Notes: a model not told the origin generated them from the sequence alone. Positions 1-10,877 are shown, counted from the stretch's first letter. The stretch is DNA of 11,397 nt from an uncultured Rikenellaceae bacterium (GCA_947037995.1 CAMQUV010000011.1:1-11397); one strand, 5' to 3'. Numbers and translations are program-made.

Positions 1-240
1 CACACGAGTTTTTGGGGAGGCCTTCGATATTCTTGGCTTCGCCTATGCCAATTTGCTATTTGGCCACGGCGGATTGCTGACGATGTAATTTCCCTCGAAA
101 ATTCTGCTGCGGCTGGGGGAGGCCGCTACTGATAGGCTTCGCCTATAATATTAGTTCTGGTATGCCGGCAGGCAACCTTCAAGTGGCGTTGCCACCGACT
201 GTATATTAGTGCACTTCGTATTTCTATTCTCAGGTTTGAC
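1..240. repeat. Gene-free intergenic repeat block (left copy, inverted relative to the right block)
   Basis: No credible gene was found here. The block consists of short palindromes and segments that recur, reverse-complemented, near the right end of the window. Positions 13-50 match 11078-11116 with one substitution and one extra base. Positions 178-198 match 11269-11289 exactly over 21 bases. Positions 71-79 match 11389-11397. The block also holds the hairpin GTGGC-GTT-GCCAC (183-195), the hairpin ATAGGC-TTC-GCCTAT (132-146) and a GC-rich stem GCGGC/GCCGC (109-113 with 122-126). The order and spacing of the shared segments suggest one composite element of about 185 bp (roughly 13-198) rather than chance matches. 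The family is not one I recognise. It could be a REP/BIME-like or MITE-like element, but no transposase is nearby. Confidence 0.75.
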
Positions 241-245
241 ATACA

Positions 246-283
246 AAAATCCCCCTCTCAGCCGAAACTAAGAGGGGGATTTT
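246..283 (-). terminator. Bidirectional intrinsic terminator after the GH2 gene
   Basis: A perfect 13-bp stem joins 246-258 (AAAATCCCCCTCT) to 271-283 (AGAGGGGGATTTT). A further A-T and G-C pair follow inside after one mismatch, leaving a small CCGAAA loop. Read leftward, the stem ends in TTTTTG. Read rightward it ends in TTTT, so it could stop transcription from either side. It lies 22 bp past the stop codon of the leftward GH2 gene and separates that operon from the repeat block. Confidence 0.88.
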
Positions 284-305
284 AAATATAGATTATAAGT
301 TATTA

Positions 306-3457
<3,152 letters not shown>

Positions 3458-5512
3458 TTATTTGTTCACTGTAAATTTTTCGTGGTTTGGCCCTACTCCC
3501 GTGATAGTAACACTTTTCCATTGTTTGGGCAACATCGGTGCAACTTGCTCCACCCCTTGGTCGGTGATTCTGAGTCCCAGAAAACCATTGATAACAGCCT
3601 GTAACATCCCCCCTGCTCCAGTAGCAAAGTAAGGATTGTTCGATGCTGGTGACTCCGAAAGTACCCCGAAAGGCTCTCTTCTATTTGGCATATAGCTTTT
3701 TTTGAACAGCTTATAAGCCAGCTCTTTATTACCCATCTGCGCATTTAGTATCGCAAGGATTGAGGCGCCCATCGCAGGTCCATTCACTGGGTCAATCTTT
3801 TCTTGGTAGTATTTCAAATCTCGCTCAATCTGCCCTTTGTCCGTAATCACGTTCAGCGGATAGCTCAAAAGATTGACATCCGCCTGCTTAATCATCTCAC
3901 CATTATATGTAGAATGTTCTAGCGTAACGCCATCTTTGTTCGTAAAAGTCAGCCCATTAGCTATGGTAGCCCACTGAGGGTCAGGTTTCGCACCCACTAG
4001 TTCAGCCGCTTTGGCTGCAATTTCAAGTGCCGTTTTTGCCGCTCCATTCGTAAACGCATTGTCCGTAACGTTTGGCGCATACTCATTAGCCCCAATCACG
4101 TTCACTATCGAGTAGCTTCCATCTTGGTTTTTTGTAGCACGCGAAGCCCAGAAATCCCCCACATTTTTAATTACCTCGTATCCCTCTTTTTTCAACCAAT
4201 CTATGTTTTTTGTTACACGATAATAGTCCCAAAAAGCTATAGCTATATCTGCCGTAATATGGTGCTCGAACGTACCAGTCAGGCACCACGTTGGCGTTGC
4301 CTCTTCGCCACTATCGTCCGACTCCCACGGGAACATAGCCCCTTTGTAGCCAAACATTTTTGCACGCTGCGTTGCTTTGTGAAGCCTGTCTGTTCTATAG
4401 TCAACCATCGAGCGCGCTATCTCGTTATTGAGCACAAGTAGCGGCGGAAACATCCATAGTTCGGAGTCCCAAAAAATGTGCCCATTATATCCTGTCGACG
4501 TCGATAGCCCCATCGGCGCTATCGACTCGCGTGAGCCACTACGCGCAAAGCTATATAAGCTATACATTGCCAAGCGCACGTCCAGTTGGTCTTCCGTAGA
4601 GCCCTCGATAATAATGTCACTCTGCCAAAGTTTCGCCCACTCCTGACGGTGCTTATCGAGTATCTCGTTGAGCCCACTCCTAATCGCGTAAACAGCCATT
4701 CTTTCACTCTCGTTTAGTGGCTCGTAGAACTCATTGCTCGTTCCCCAAGCCCCCACAATTCCAAAACGTAGCGTGTCACCTTTTTTAAGGGTATAACTAA
4801 ATCCAAGCCCTTTTTCAGTGCCCTTAATATCTTTTTCTTGACTGATTTTGTCATCCTCAAAAACAAACCCACTAGCCGACGTTATAGTGTGCATCTTTGT
4901 ACGGCTCAGCGCCTCAGTGCTATACACAGGCATATGGTGGGCGGCGTCTTGCAGTCTTTTTGACTTTTGGACCCCAATGTGGTTTTCGATTGGGATAATT
5001 ACATCGGTCGACACCTCAATTTGACAGTCTTTTTGAGCAGTTATTTCAACCACTCCCATAGCCATATTTGGGTGCTGCCTAAGCGCGATTTGGCTATGGC
5101 GCACTGAGGCAATCCCAGCAAGAGTGCCCGTAGTTACTAGCTCCGCTTGTTTCATATCGAGCGTTTGGCTCCATTGCGTGCAGTTTGTGTTGTTTATCTG
5201 TTTTCCGTCTATTGTGATGAAAAGGTCGGTTGCGTGTGCTCCTCGAACTACGCGGCTCACACCTCCGAGGTGTTCGCGGTCGAATGTTCCGGCAATTACA
5301 ACTTCCTTGCATCGCAGAATTTCGCTAGACCCAACTACTCCAATAGCTCCGTTAGACACAGTCACACCACTGTATTCACCTTCGGACTGAGGAGGTTTGT
5401 TAGTGCTGATTATAAATCCTTCGACTTCCTGATTTGTTTGCGCTATCGCCGTGGCAACAGGGCTTGCAAGGAGTAAGAGTGTAAGAAATGTAAACGCGAT
5501 TATTTTTTTCAT
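3458..5512 (-). CDS. Secreted GH65 family alpha-glucosidase (kojibiose-hydrolase-like)
   Basis: This is a 684-residue glycoside hydrolase family 65 protein. It has a signal peptide (MKKIIAFTFLTLLLLASPVATAIA, probable cleavage after about residue 24), an N-terminal beta-sandwich (about 28-270), an (alpha/alpha)6 barrel (about 310-640) and a short C-terminal beta region. GH65 signatures include IFWDSELWMFP (346-356), the general acid E477 in GANEY followed by DNAFTNGAAK, and KQADV (542-546). GH65 includes inverting phosphorylases and hydrolases. The length, the export signal and a glutamate (E620 in VLSESPASN) where I recall the general base of Flavobacterium johnsoniae kojibiose hydrolase FjGH65A lying (about E616, with its acid at about E472) favour a hydrolase of alpha-1,2-linked or similar glucosides. 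A phosphorylase would normally be cytoplasmic and longer. Exact linkage is uncertain. The gene is followed by the GH2 gene, and a promoter candidate lies 39 bp upstream. Confidence 0.85.
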   Translation of the reverse strand: MKKIIAFTFLTLLLLASPVATAIAQTNQEVEGFIISTNKPPQSEGEYSGVTVSNGAIGVVGSSEILRCKEVVIAGTFDREHLGGVSRVVRGAHATDLFITIDGKQINNTNCTQWSQTLDMKQAELVTTGTLAGIASVRHSQIALRQHPNMAMGVVEITAQKDCQIEVSTDVIIPIENHIGVQKSKRLQDAAHHMPVYSTEALSRTKMHTITSASGFVFEDDKISQEKDIKGTEKGLGFSYTLKKGDTLRFGIVGAWGTSNEFYEPLNESERMAVYAIRSGLNEILDKHRQEWAKLWQSDIIIEGSTEDQLDVRLAMYSLYSFARSGSRESIAPMGLSTSTGYNGHIFWDSELWMFPPLLVLNNEIARSMVDYRTDRLHKATQRAKMFGYKGAMFPWESDDSGEEATPTWCLTGTFEHHITADIAIAFWDYYRVTKNIDWLKKEGYEVIKNVGDFWASRATKNQDGSYSIVNVIGANEYAPNVTDNAFTNGAAKTALEIAAKAAELVGAKPDPQWATIANGLTFTNKDGVTLEHSTYNGEMIKQADVNLLSYPLNVITDKGQIERDLKYYQEKIDPVNGPAMGASILAILNAQMGNKELAYKLFKKSYMPNRREPFGVLSESPASNNPYFATGAGGMLQAVINGFLGLRITDQGVEQVAPMLPKQWKSVTITGVGPNHEKFTVNK

Positions 5513-5550
5513 TAAGGGGTAATTTAGTCGTTCGTAATAAGGTTAATTTG

Positions 5551-5558
5551 CAAATATA
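5551..5558 (-). promoter_or_regulatory. Candidate Bacteroidota -7 promoter element for GH65-GH2
   Basis: On the minus strand the sequence TATATTTG matches TAnnTTTG, the -7 consensus of the Bacteroidota primary sigma factor. It lies 38 bp before the GH65 start codon, in the 74-bp gap after polA. A start site about 7 bases downstream would leave a leader of roughly 35 nt. No clear TTTG is seen at the usual -33 distance, so this is a partial match. If real, the two hydrolase genes are transcribed independently of polA. Confidence 0.4.
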
Positions 5559-5586
5559 GTAAAAATATTGATATGTTCTGTGCGTA

Positions 5587-8433
5587 CTAATGAGCTTCGA
5601 GCCAGTTGTCACCCACTCCAACTTCGGTAATCAACGGAACAACGAGTTTTGCTGCTCTCATCATCTCGCGCTTAACCATTTCAGTCAATTTTTCGATTTC
5701 GTTCTCAGGCGCCTCAAAGACAATCTCATCGTGCACCTGTAACAACATTCGGGCTTCAAACCCTTCTGACATCAACGCGTTAAAAACATTTCGCATAGCT
5801 ATTTTCATTATATCCGCCGCGCTTCCCTGTATCGGAGCGTTAACGGCGTTGCGCTCGGCAAAAGAACGCACTGTCCCGTTGCTCGAGACTATATCTTTGA
5901 GGTAGCGCCTGCGACCAAAAATAGTCTCAACGTAGCCCTGTTCTCTTGCTTTTTCAACAATCGTATCCATATATTTCTTAACGTCAGGAAAATGGATAAA
6001 GTAGTTGTCAATCAGCTCTTTAGCCTCTTTAGTGGGTATTCCCAACCTAGAGGAAAGCCCGAAAGCCGAGATTCCATAAATAATACCAAAGTTAGCTGTC
6101 TTAGCCTGTCTACGCTCACTTTCGGTCACTTCGCTCGGCGATTTCCCTGCGATTGTAGCAGCAGTAGATGTATGTATATCCTCGCCCGAGTTAAACGCCT
6201 CAATCATATTCTTGTCATTAGCCAGGTGCGCCATTATGCGCAACTCAATCTGCGAATAATCGGCCGCGACAATTTTCCAACCTTTCTTCGACGCCACAAA
6301 CGAACGGCGAATCTCCTTGCCATTATCGTCGCGAATCGGAATATTCTGCAAGTTTGGAGCAGTCGAGCTAAGTCTCCCCGTTGCTGTAACGGCTTGATTG
6401 TAAGATGTATGTATGAGTCCTGTTTTAGGATTCACAAGAGCTGGTAGTGCGTCGATATAGCTTGAAAGCAGTTTTTTAATGCTTCGATAGGCCAAGATTT
6501 TCTCAATAACGGGGTGGTTAGCCGAGATTGCTTGTAGGGTCTCCTCGTCAGTTTTGTAGGCGCCAGTTTTGGTACGTTTCGCCTTCGGGTTGACCTTTAG
6601 GTTGTCGAACAGAAATTCGCCCAGTTGCTTGGGAGAGCTAGGGTTTATTGGCATACCACCTGCCAGTTCGGTTATATATTTTTCAATCTCGAGCGCTGTG
6701 CTAACTAGTTGTTTGCGAGACGATTGCAGTTGTTGTACATCAATAGCCACTCCGTTTCGTTCCATTTCTACCAGCACATCGATAAGTGGCTCTTCGATAT
6801 CGTCATAAAGTTCGCTTATAGCCAATTTCTGAACCTCGGGGAGCAGGTGGTTGAAAAGGCGCATTGTAACATCGGCATCTTCTGCTCCGTATTGCGCAAC
6901 TCTTTGAGGGTCAATCATATCCATAGTTTTCTGGTTGACACCTTTGCCTATCAATTCCTCGATATGTACGGGTTCGTATCTCAGTAATTCGGCCGAAAGG
7001 TGGTCCATAGAGTGCCGTCCCTCGGGGTTGAGAATATAGTGTAGAATCATCGTATCCCACAGTTTTCCTTTGACATTAATCCCCTCGTTTTTCAATATCA
7101 TAATATCATATTTAATATTATGCCCAATCTTGGCTATCGCCGGATTTTCGAAAAGCGGTTTAAGTCTGTCGAAATAAATTTTATCAAACGGAATCCAGTA
7201 TGCCGAATGCTCTGCTGTCGAGATAGATAGCCCTACGGTTTTCGCCCTCATAGGCTCTACGGACGTTGTCTCGGTATCGAAGGCAAATATGTTGGTAGAG
7301 AGTATCTCCTCGATTAATTTCTCTATAATATGTTCTGAGTCAACCGTTTGGTAGTTATGCTCGACGGTATGTATATTCTCGTAGGCAGTGGGATAGACGA
7401 AGTCGCTATTTTCGGTGGTAATAATTTGTGTATCAGCAACTTTAGGCGTCTCTTCGGGGATGTTATTGGTTTGTGTTGGAGTTGCTGTGTCACCAAAATC
7501 AAAAAGCGATGGTTGCATATTCAGCGTTTTGGGTTTTAGCGGTGTTTTAGGCGGTTCGATGACCGTCACGACGTGTGACAAGAAGCTCCTAAATCCCAGC
7601 TTAACATACAATTGATTTAGCGTTTCTTGGTTTGGTTCGCTGAGGGTCAATTCGCTTTCATTCAGCTCTATAGGTACATTGAGTTCTATCGTAGCAAGTT
7701 TTTTCGACAGGAGCATTTGCTCTTTGTCGCGTATGATATATTCCTTCTGTTTGTTTGTCGGTAGGTTGTCAATATTCGCAATAATATTTTCGACCTCGCC
7801 CCACTCTCCCACGAGTTTCGAGGCTCCTTTTTCGCCAATACCACTTACCCCCGGGATATTATCCGAGGCATCTCCCCAGATTGCGAGTATATCAATTACT
7901 TGTTTGGGGTGTTTAATGCCAAACATATCGCAAACGGCTTGAGTGTTAACAATTTCCACCTCTCCGTCTCGTTTGGCAGGTTTATACATATATACATTTT
8001 CGCGCACAAGCTGCGCGTAGTCTTTATCGGGAGTTACCATAAAAACCTCGAGGCCTCCTTTTTCGGCAGCTATATGCGAGAGCGTGCCTATAACATCATC
8101 CGCCTCGTAGTTCTGCATCTCGAGTATGGGTATATTCATTGCCCTCAGATACTCTTTAATAAGCGGGGTAGATTTGATTATATCTTCGGGTGTAGCATCT
8201 CTATTAGCTTTATAGAGCGGATAGATTTGGTTTCTGAAATTGCCCCCGTGAAGGTCGAAAGCTACGCCGAGCATATCGGGTTTTTCTTTCTTTATAATAT
8301 CGTTTATATACTTTATGAAACCAAATACCGCCGAGACATTATCGCCATCAGGTGAGCGCATCGGAGTGCGTATGAAAGCGTAATAAAAGCGGAAAATAAG
8401 CGCGTAAGCGTCAATTAGAAATAATTTTTTCAT
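5587..8433 (-). CDS. polA: DNA polymerase I
   Basis: This is a full-length family A polymerase (948 residues) for gap filling, RNA primer removal and repair. The 5'-nuclease domain (about 1-290) shows EADD, TPDKD and GDASDNIPGVSGIGEKG. The 3'-5' proofreading domain (about 360-540) keeps all three motifs: D386/E388 in DTET, N439-D443 in NIKYD, and Y515-D519 in YGAED. The polymerase domain has motif A with D725 (AADYSQIELR), motif B with K778, F782 and Y786 (RRQAKTANFGIIYG), and motif C with D902/E903 (QVHDE). All three activities are therefore expected, unlike Taq polymerase, which lost proofreading. The linker at about 295-360 is low in conserved features except for a possible sliding-clamp motif, QPSLF (307-311). 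The start is the ATG at 8433; an in-frame TTG lies just before it at 8436, but the ATG gives the family N-terminus MKKLFLIDAYA. The gene lies downstream of queD on the same strand with a gap of about 64 bp. Confidence 0.98.
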   Translation of the reverse strand: MKKLFLIDAYALIFRFYYAFIRTPMRSPDGDNVSAVFGFIKYINDIIKKEKPDMLGVAFDLHGGNFRNQIYPLYKANRDATPEDIIKSTPLIKEYLRAMNIPILEMQNYEADDVIGTLSHIAAEKGGLEVFMVTPDKDYAQLVRENVYMYKPAKRDGEVEIVNTQAVCDMFGIKHPKQVIDILAIWGDASDNIPGVSGIGEKGASKLVGEWGEVENIIANIDNLPTNKQKEYIIRDKEQMLLSKKLATIELNVPIELNESELTLSEPNQETLNQLYVKLGFRSFLSHVVTVIEPPKTPLKPKTLNMQPSLFDFGDTATPTQTNNIPEETPKVADTQIITTENSDFVYPTAYENIHTVEHNYQTVDSEHIIEKLIEEILSTNIFAFDTETTSVEPMRAKTVGLSISTAEHSAYWIPFDKIYFDRLKPLFENPAIAKIGHNIKYDIMILKNEGINVKGKLWDTMILHYILNPEGRHSMDHLSAELLRYEPVHIEELIGKGVNQKTMDMIDPQRVAQYGAEDADVTMRLFNHLLPEVQKLAISELYDDIEEPLIDVLVEMERNGVAIDVQQLQSSRKQLVSTALEIEKYITELAGGMPINPSSPKQLGEFLFDNLKVNPKAKRTKTGAYKTDEETLQAISANHPVIEKILAYRSIKKLLSSYIDALPALVNPKTGLIHTSYNQAVTATGRLSSTAPNLQNIPIRDDNGKEIRRSFVASKKGWKIVAADYSQIELRIMAHLANDKNMIEAFNSGEDIHTSTAATIAGKSPSEVTESERRQAKTANFGIIYGISAFGLSSRLGIPTKEAKELIDNYFIHFPDVKKYMDTIVEKAREQGYVETIFGRRRYLKDIVSSNGTVRSFAERNAVNAPIQGSAADIMKIAMRNVFNALMSEGFEARMLLQVHDEIVFEAPENEIEKLTEMVKREMMRAAKLVVPLITEVGVGDNWLEAH

Positions 8434-8497
8434 CAAGTAATAAAATAGTGTGTGAGTTGGCTAAATAGGTTCTTATAAGTGTCGGCGGTCAGCGGCT
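8434..8497. other. Gap between queD and polA, no clear signal
   Basis: This 64-bp spacer shows no Shine-Dalgarno sequence, no convincing TAnnTTTG element and no terminator hairpin on the coding (minus) strand. polA is therefore probably read through from queD or uses a promoter I cannot identify. An in-frame TTG next to the polA ATG is a second possible start codon. Confidence 0.4.
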
Positions 8498-8950
8498 TTA
8501 CGCTTGGTCTTCTACTCTCCAGGCGGCCTTAGACGATGCTGTTTCATAGAGTGTTACCTCTTTGAGCGTAACTTTCGAGGGTAGCTCCTTGTGCAGCAGT
8601 TCGACCATTGCAGTAATCATATTTTCGCAGGTAGGTTGATAGGGCACGAGTGTAGTTTTATAGAATTTCTCGTCTTTGCTCTCCGCCAGCGCTCTATTCT
8701 GCTCAGTGTCTCGTAGCAGCAGTGCGTGGTCGAGCGGGTCAACAATTCCCGTATTAACAATTTTTTTCAGCTCTCCGAAGTCCATCACCATTCCTAGTTT
8801 AGGGTTGCTCGAGTCTTTGCAGGGTTCTCCCGCCACCGTAATAAAAAGTTTATAGGAGTGTCCGTGTATATGTTTGCACAGTCCGTCATAGTTGTCTAGG
8901 GCGTGTGCCGTTTCAAACTTAAATTCTTTGGTGAGTCTAATAATAGCCAT
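8498..8950 (-). CDS. queD: 6-carboxy-5,6,7,8-tetrahydropterin synthase (QueD/PTPS family)
   Basis: This is a cytosolic zinc enzyme of the 6-pyruvoyltetrahydropterin synthase fold, 150 residues, a normal family length. In most bacteria it converts 7,8-dihydroneopterin triphosphate to 6-carboxytetrahydropterin, the second step toward the queuosine tRNA base. Visible residues are the zinc ligands H16 (FETAH), H29 and H31 (HGH), and the catalytic C25 in C-xxx-HGH. The DHALLL segment carries the histidine of the catalytic relay, and CEN and LYET supply the conserved C-terminal glutamates. The ATG at 8950 lies 19 bp after the nadA stop on the same strand, so the two are probably co-transcribed. No other queuosine genes (queC, queE, queF) are in the window, so QueD rather than a biopterin or folate-route PTPS is chosen on family frequency, not on context. 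Confidence 0.9.
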   Translation of the reverse strand: MAIIRLTKEFKFETAHALDNYDGLCKHIHGHSYKLFITVAGEPCKDSSNPKLGMVMDFGELKKIVNTGIVDPLDHALLLRDTEQNRALAESKDEKFYKTTLVPYQPTCENMITAMVELLHKELPSKVTLKEVTLYETASSKAAWRVEDQA

Positions 8951-8969
8951 TTTTCTACTGATATGATAT

Positions 8970-9905
8970 TTATATTATCTTGAGTTCTCTCGAGATTTCG
9001 AGCATTCTTTTGATAGGTTTTTCTGCTTTGAGGGCAATTTCTTTGGGCAGCGTAACTTCGGGAGATAGCGTTTCGAGCGCTTTCGCAATTTTTGCTAGTG
9101 TATTGAGTTTCATAAACGAGCAGTCGTTGCAACCACAGTCGCTATCGTCGGGCGGCGCTGGTATAAATGTCTTGCCGGGCGATGCCTTTTGCATTTCATA
9201 TATAATACCGCTTTCGGTGGCCACAATAAATTCGTTAGCTCCATCCTCTTTCGAGGCCTTGAGCAGCGCCGCTGTTGAGCCGACATAGTCCGCCACAATA
9301 ACTACTGGCTGTGGGCATTCGGGGTGTGCGAGCAATTTTGAGTTGGGGTATTGTTTTTTGAGTTCAATGATTTTCTCGAGCGAGAAACGTTGGTGCACGT
9401 GGCACGCTCCGTCCCATATAACCATATCGGGGCGTCCTGTTTTCTCGGCAACGTATCGCCCGAGGTTTCTGTCGGGTCCGAAGACAACTTTCTCATCTTT
9501 GGGAAGGCTGTCAACAATTTGCACCGCGTTTGACGAGGTGACCACAATATCGGTCAGCGCCTTAACTTCCGCTGTGGTATTAACGTATGAAATAACAGTA
9601 TGTGTTGGGTATTTTTCGAGGAATTTGGCGAATTTATCAGCTGGGCAGCTATCAGCGAGCGAGCATCCAGCATCGAGGTCTGGTATGATTACAGTTTTCT
9701 CGGGCGAAAGGATTTTCGCAGTTTCTGCCATAAAATGTACTCCTGCAAAAAGAATGATTTTCGCGTCAGTGGTGGCTGCTTTTTCAGAAAGTGCGAGGCT
9801 ATCTCCCACAAAATCAGCTATATCCTGCACCTCTGGTGTAGTGTAATAGTGCGCCAGAATCACTACCGAGAGCTCCTCTTTGAGTTTAAGTATTTTGTTT
9901 TTCAT
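8970..9905 (-). CDS. nadA: Quinolinate synthase
   Basis: NadA is a [4Fe-4S] enzyme that condenses iminoaspartate with dihydroxyacetone phosphate to make quinolinate, the second step of de novo NAD synthesis. Numbering from ATG 9905 gives 311 residues. Family motifs are AHYY near the N-terminus, GDSLALS, DLDAGCSLADSCP, GACHVHQRF, HPECP and CNDCSFMKLNT. Cluster ligands are C81, C168 (spaced 87 residues, as in the E. coli and Thermotoga enzymes) and a third in the CGCNDC group, most likely the last cysteine before SFMKLNT. An upstream in-frame ATG at 9917 adds only MIIN. I prefer 9905 because the candidate promoter at 9931-9938 would leave just a few leader bases before 9917. nadB and nadC are not in the window. 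The start region is shared with the divergent helix-hairpin-helix gene. Confidence 0.96.
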   Translation of the reverse strand: MKNKILKLKEELSVVILAHYYTTPEVQDIADFVGDSLALSEKAATTDAKIILFAGVHFMAETAKILSPEKTVIIPDLDAGCSLADSCPADKFAKFLEKYPTHTVISYVNTTAEVKALTDIVVTSSNAVQIVDSLPKDEKVVFGPDRNLGRYVAEKTGRPDMVIWDGACHVHQRFSLEKIIELKKQYPNSKLLAHPECPQPVVIVADYVGSTAALLKASKEDGANEFIVATESGIIYEMQKASPGKTFIPAPPDDSDCGCNDCSFMKLNTLAKIAKALETLSPEVTLPKEIALKAEKPIKRMLEISRELKII

Positions 9906-9924
9906 ATTTATTATCATATATTTA
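9894..9924 (+). promoter_or_regulatory. Candidate promoter for the helix-hairpin-helix gene
   Basis: TTTG at 9894-9897, 19 bases, then TATATTTA at 9917-9924 closely follows the Bacteroidota pattern TTTG-N19-TAnnTTTG, with one mismatch in the final base. It lies 23 bp before the GTG start at 9948 and overlaps the beginning of nadA on the other strand. Confidence 0.45.
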
Positions 9925-9930
9925 GAGATT

Positions 9931-9938
9931 CAAAGATA
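9931..9938 (-). promoter_or_regulatory. Candidate -7 promoter element for nadA
   Basis: The minus strand reads TATCTTTG, a full match to TAnnTTTG. A start about 7 bases downstream would fall near 9924, leaving a leader of about 19 nt before ATG 9905. The only upstream TTTG (9951-9954) is closer than the usual -33 spacing, so that half is weak. It lies between the two divergent start codons. Confidence 0.45.
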
Positions 9939-9947
9939 GCAAAAAAA

Positions 9948-10613
9948 GTGCAAAAGCAGAAATTTAACAGCCCTTTGGTGCTGGCATTTATAGTAATCAT
10001 TCTGGCCTTTTATGGGGGTTACCACTTAGTGTGCTCAATAATTACGCCAAATAACTTCGCGTCGGGCTTCCCTACAACCCTCACACGCCAAGCCGATTCG
10101 CTCTACGCTAGCTACACACCTATCCCAATCGCAAAAATCGTGCGAAAGCCAAAATTCACACCGCGAAGGGTGCGTAAAATTGAGCTAAACCGTGCGGATA
10201 CTACCGAGTTAAAGAGTGTTTATGGCATTGGGAGTGTTTTGTCTGGTCGTATAGTTGATTATCGTGACAAATTGGGTGGCTATGTGTCTGTCGAGCAGCT
10301 TCTCGAGGTCCGCGGCATCCATAAATCACTTTTTTCATCAATTTCCCCCATTTTTTACACCGATTCCACTTGTATAAGTAAAATTTTTATTAACTTTGCC
10401 CCCCAAAGCATCGCGACCCACCCCTACGGAGGGCCCTCGGTGCACAAAAGAATTGCTAATTATTTAAACTCGAAAGGGGGGATTTTTAAACTTAAGGATT
10501 TATCCGAAAAGAACATATTACTACCCAGCGAAGCTATACGCCTCGCTCCCTACCTATGCTTCGAATTGAACGGGATATCAAACGAGCATCAAAAAAAACA
10601 AAACAGAAAATAA
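9948..10613 (+). CDS. Membrane-anchored helix-hairpin-helix protein, ComEA-like
   Basis: This is a 221-residue protein with one N-terminal membrane segment (about residues 9-28, LVLAFIVIILAFYGGYHLVC) and little before it, so the C-terminal part probably faces the periplasm. Residues 79-124 form a clear ComEA-type helix-hairpin-helix DNA-binding unit (ELNRADTTELKSVYGIG, then RIVDYRDKLGGY and LLEVRGI). A second, weaker unit follows at about 147-195 (FAPQSIATHPYGG, then KRIANYLNSKGGIF). The fold suggests sequence-independent DNA binding. A role in DNA uptake is only inferred from the ComEA resemblance, and such proteins are common in Bacteroidota without a proven function. The frame stays open back to 9600, but that part is antisense to nadA. 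No ATG lies after the nadA start, so GTG 9948, preceded by an A-rich stretch, is the most likely start. rpsU follows 47 bp downstream. Confidence 0.82.
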   Translation: MQKQKFNSPLVLAFIVIILAFYGGYHLVCSIITPNNFASGFPTTLTRQADSLYASYTPIPIAKIVRKPKFTPRRVRKIELNRADTTELKSVYGIGSVLSGRIVDYRDKLGGYVSVEQLLEVRGIHKSLFSSISPIFYTDSTCISKIFINFAPQSIATHPYGGPSVHKRIANYLNSKGGIFKLKDLSEKNILLPSEAIRLAPYLCFELNGISNEHQKKQNRK

Positions 10614-10660
10614 TTATATCCCAACACTATTCTTAAACAATACAAAAAAAACATACCATT

Positions 10661-10855
10661 ATGATTATAATGCAAATCAAAGAGGGAGAACCTATCGAAA
10701 GAGCCCTTAAAAAATTTAAACGTAAATACGAAAAAACTGGCGCAGTTAAACAACTTAGAGCTAGACAATTCTTTACTAAACCTTCTGTCAAAAATAGACT
10801 CGCTAAACAAAAAGCTATCTATGTGACTAATATGAAAAGAGAAGAGGAAATTTAA
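10661..10855 (+). CDS. rpsU: 30S ribosomal protein S21
   Basis: This 64-residue basic protein of the small ribosomal subunit is a recognisable Bacteroidota S21: MIIMQIKEGEPIERALKKFK, then RKYEKTG, QLRARQFFTKPSVKNRLAKQKAIY. S21 takes part in translation initiation; in Bacteroidota it has been reported to help hide the 16S rRNA anti-Shine-Dalgarno tail, which agrees with the absence of such sites in this window. ATG 10661 is chosen over ATG 10670 because relatives begin with an MIxxxxKEGE pattern. There is no Shine-Dalgarno sequence; the leader is A-rich (AAAAAAAACATACC). A strong terminator follows 22 bp after the stop. No clear promoter is seen in the 47-bp gap, so it may share transcripts with the upstream gene. 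Confidence 0.95.
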   Translation: MIIMQIKEGEPIERALKKFKRKYEKTGAVKQLRARQFFTKPSVKNRLAKQKAIYVTNMKREEEI

Positions 10856-10877
10856 TCCACCCCCTCAACATATACAC

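Noticed and set aside
4124..5476. Several rightward open frames of 72-109 codons opposite the GH65 gene
   Set aside because: They are antisense to a gene with intact catalytic motifs and show no domain or start signal.
5513..5586. Terminator between polA and the GH65 gene
   Set aside because: The gap is AT-rich but I see no stable stem with a T-tract, so no terminator is claimed.
8434..8436. TTG start codon for polA
   Set aside because: It directly precedes an ATG that gives the expected N-terminus, so the ATG at 8433 is preferred.
9906..9917. Upstream ATG for nadA
   Set aside because: It adds only four residues and would leave almost no leader after the candidate promoter; it cannot be fully excluded.
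9600..9947. N-terminal extension of the helix-hairpin-helix reading frame back to an ATG at 9600
   Set aside because: This part is antisense to the start half of nadA, has a Cys/Trp/Phe-rich composition unlike a real N-terminus, and the protein makes sense from GTG 9948.
10589..10810. Leftward open frame opposite rpsU
   Set aside because: It is a shadow of rpsU: Phe- and Leu-rich because it is antisense to Lys-rich coding sequence.
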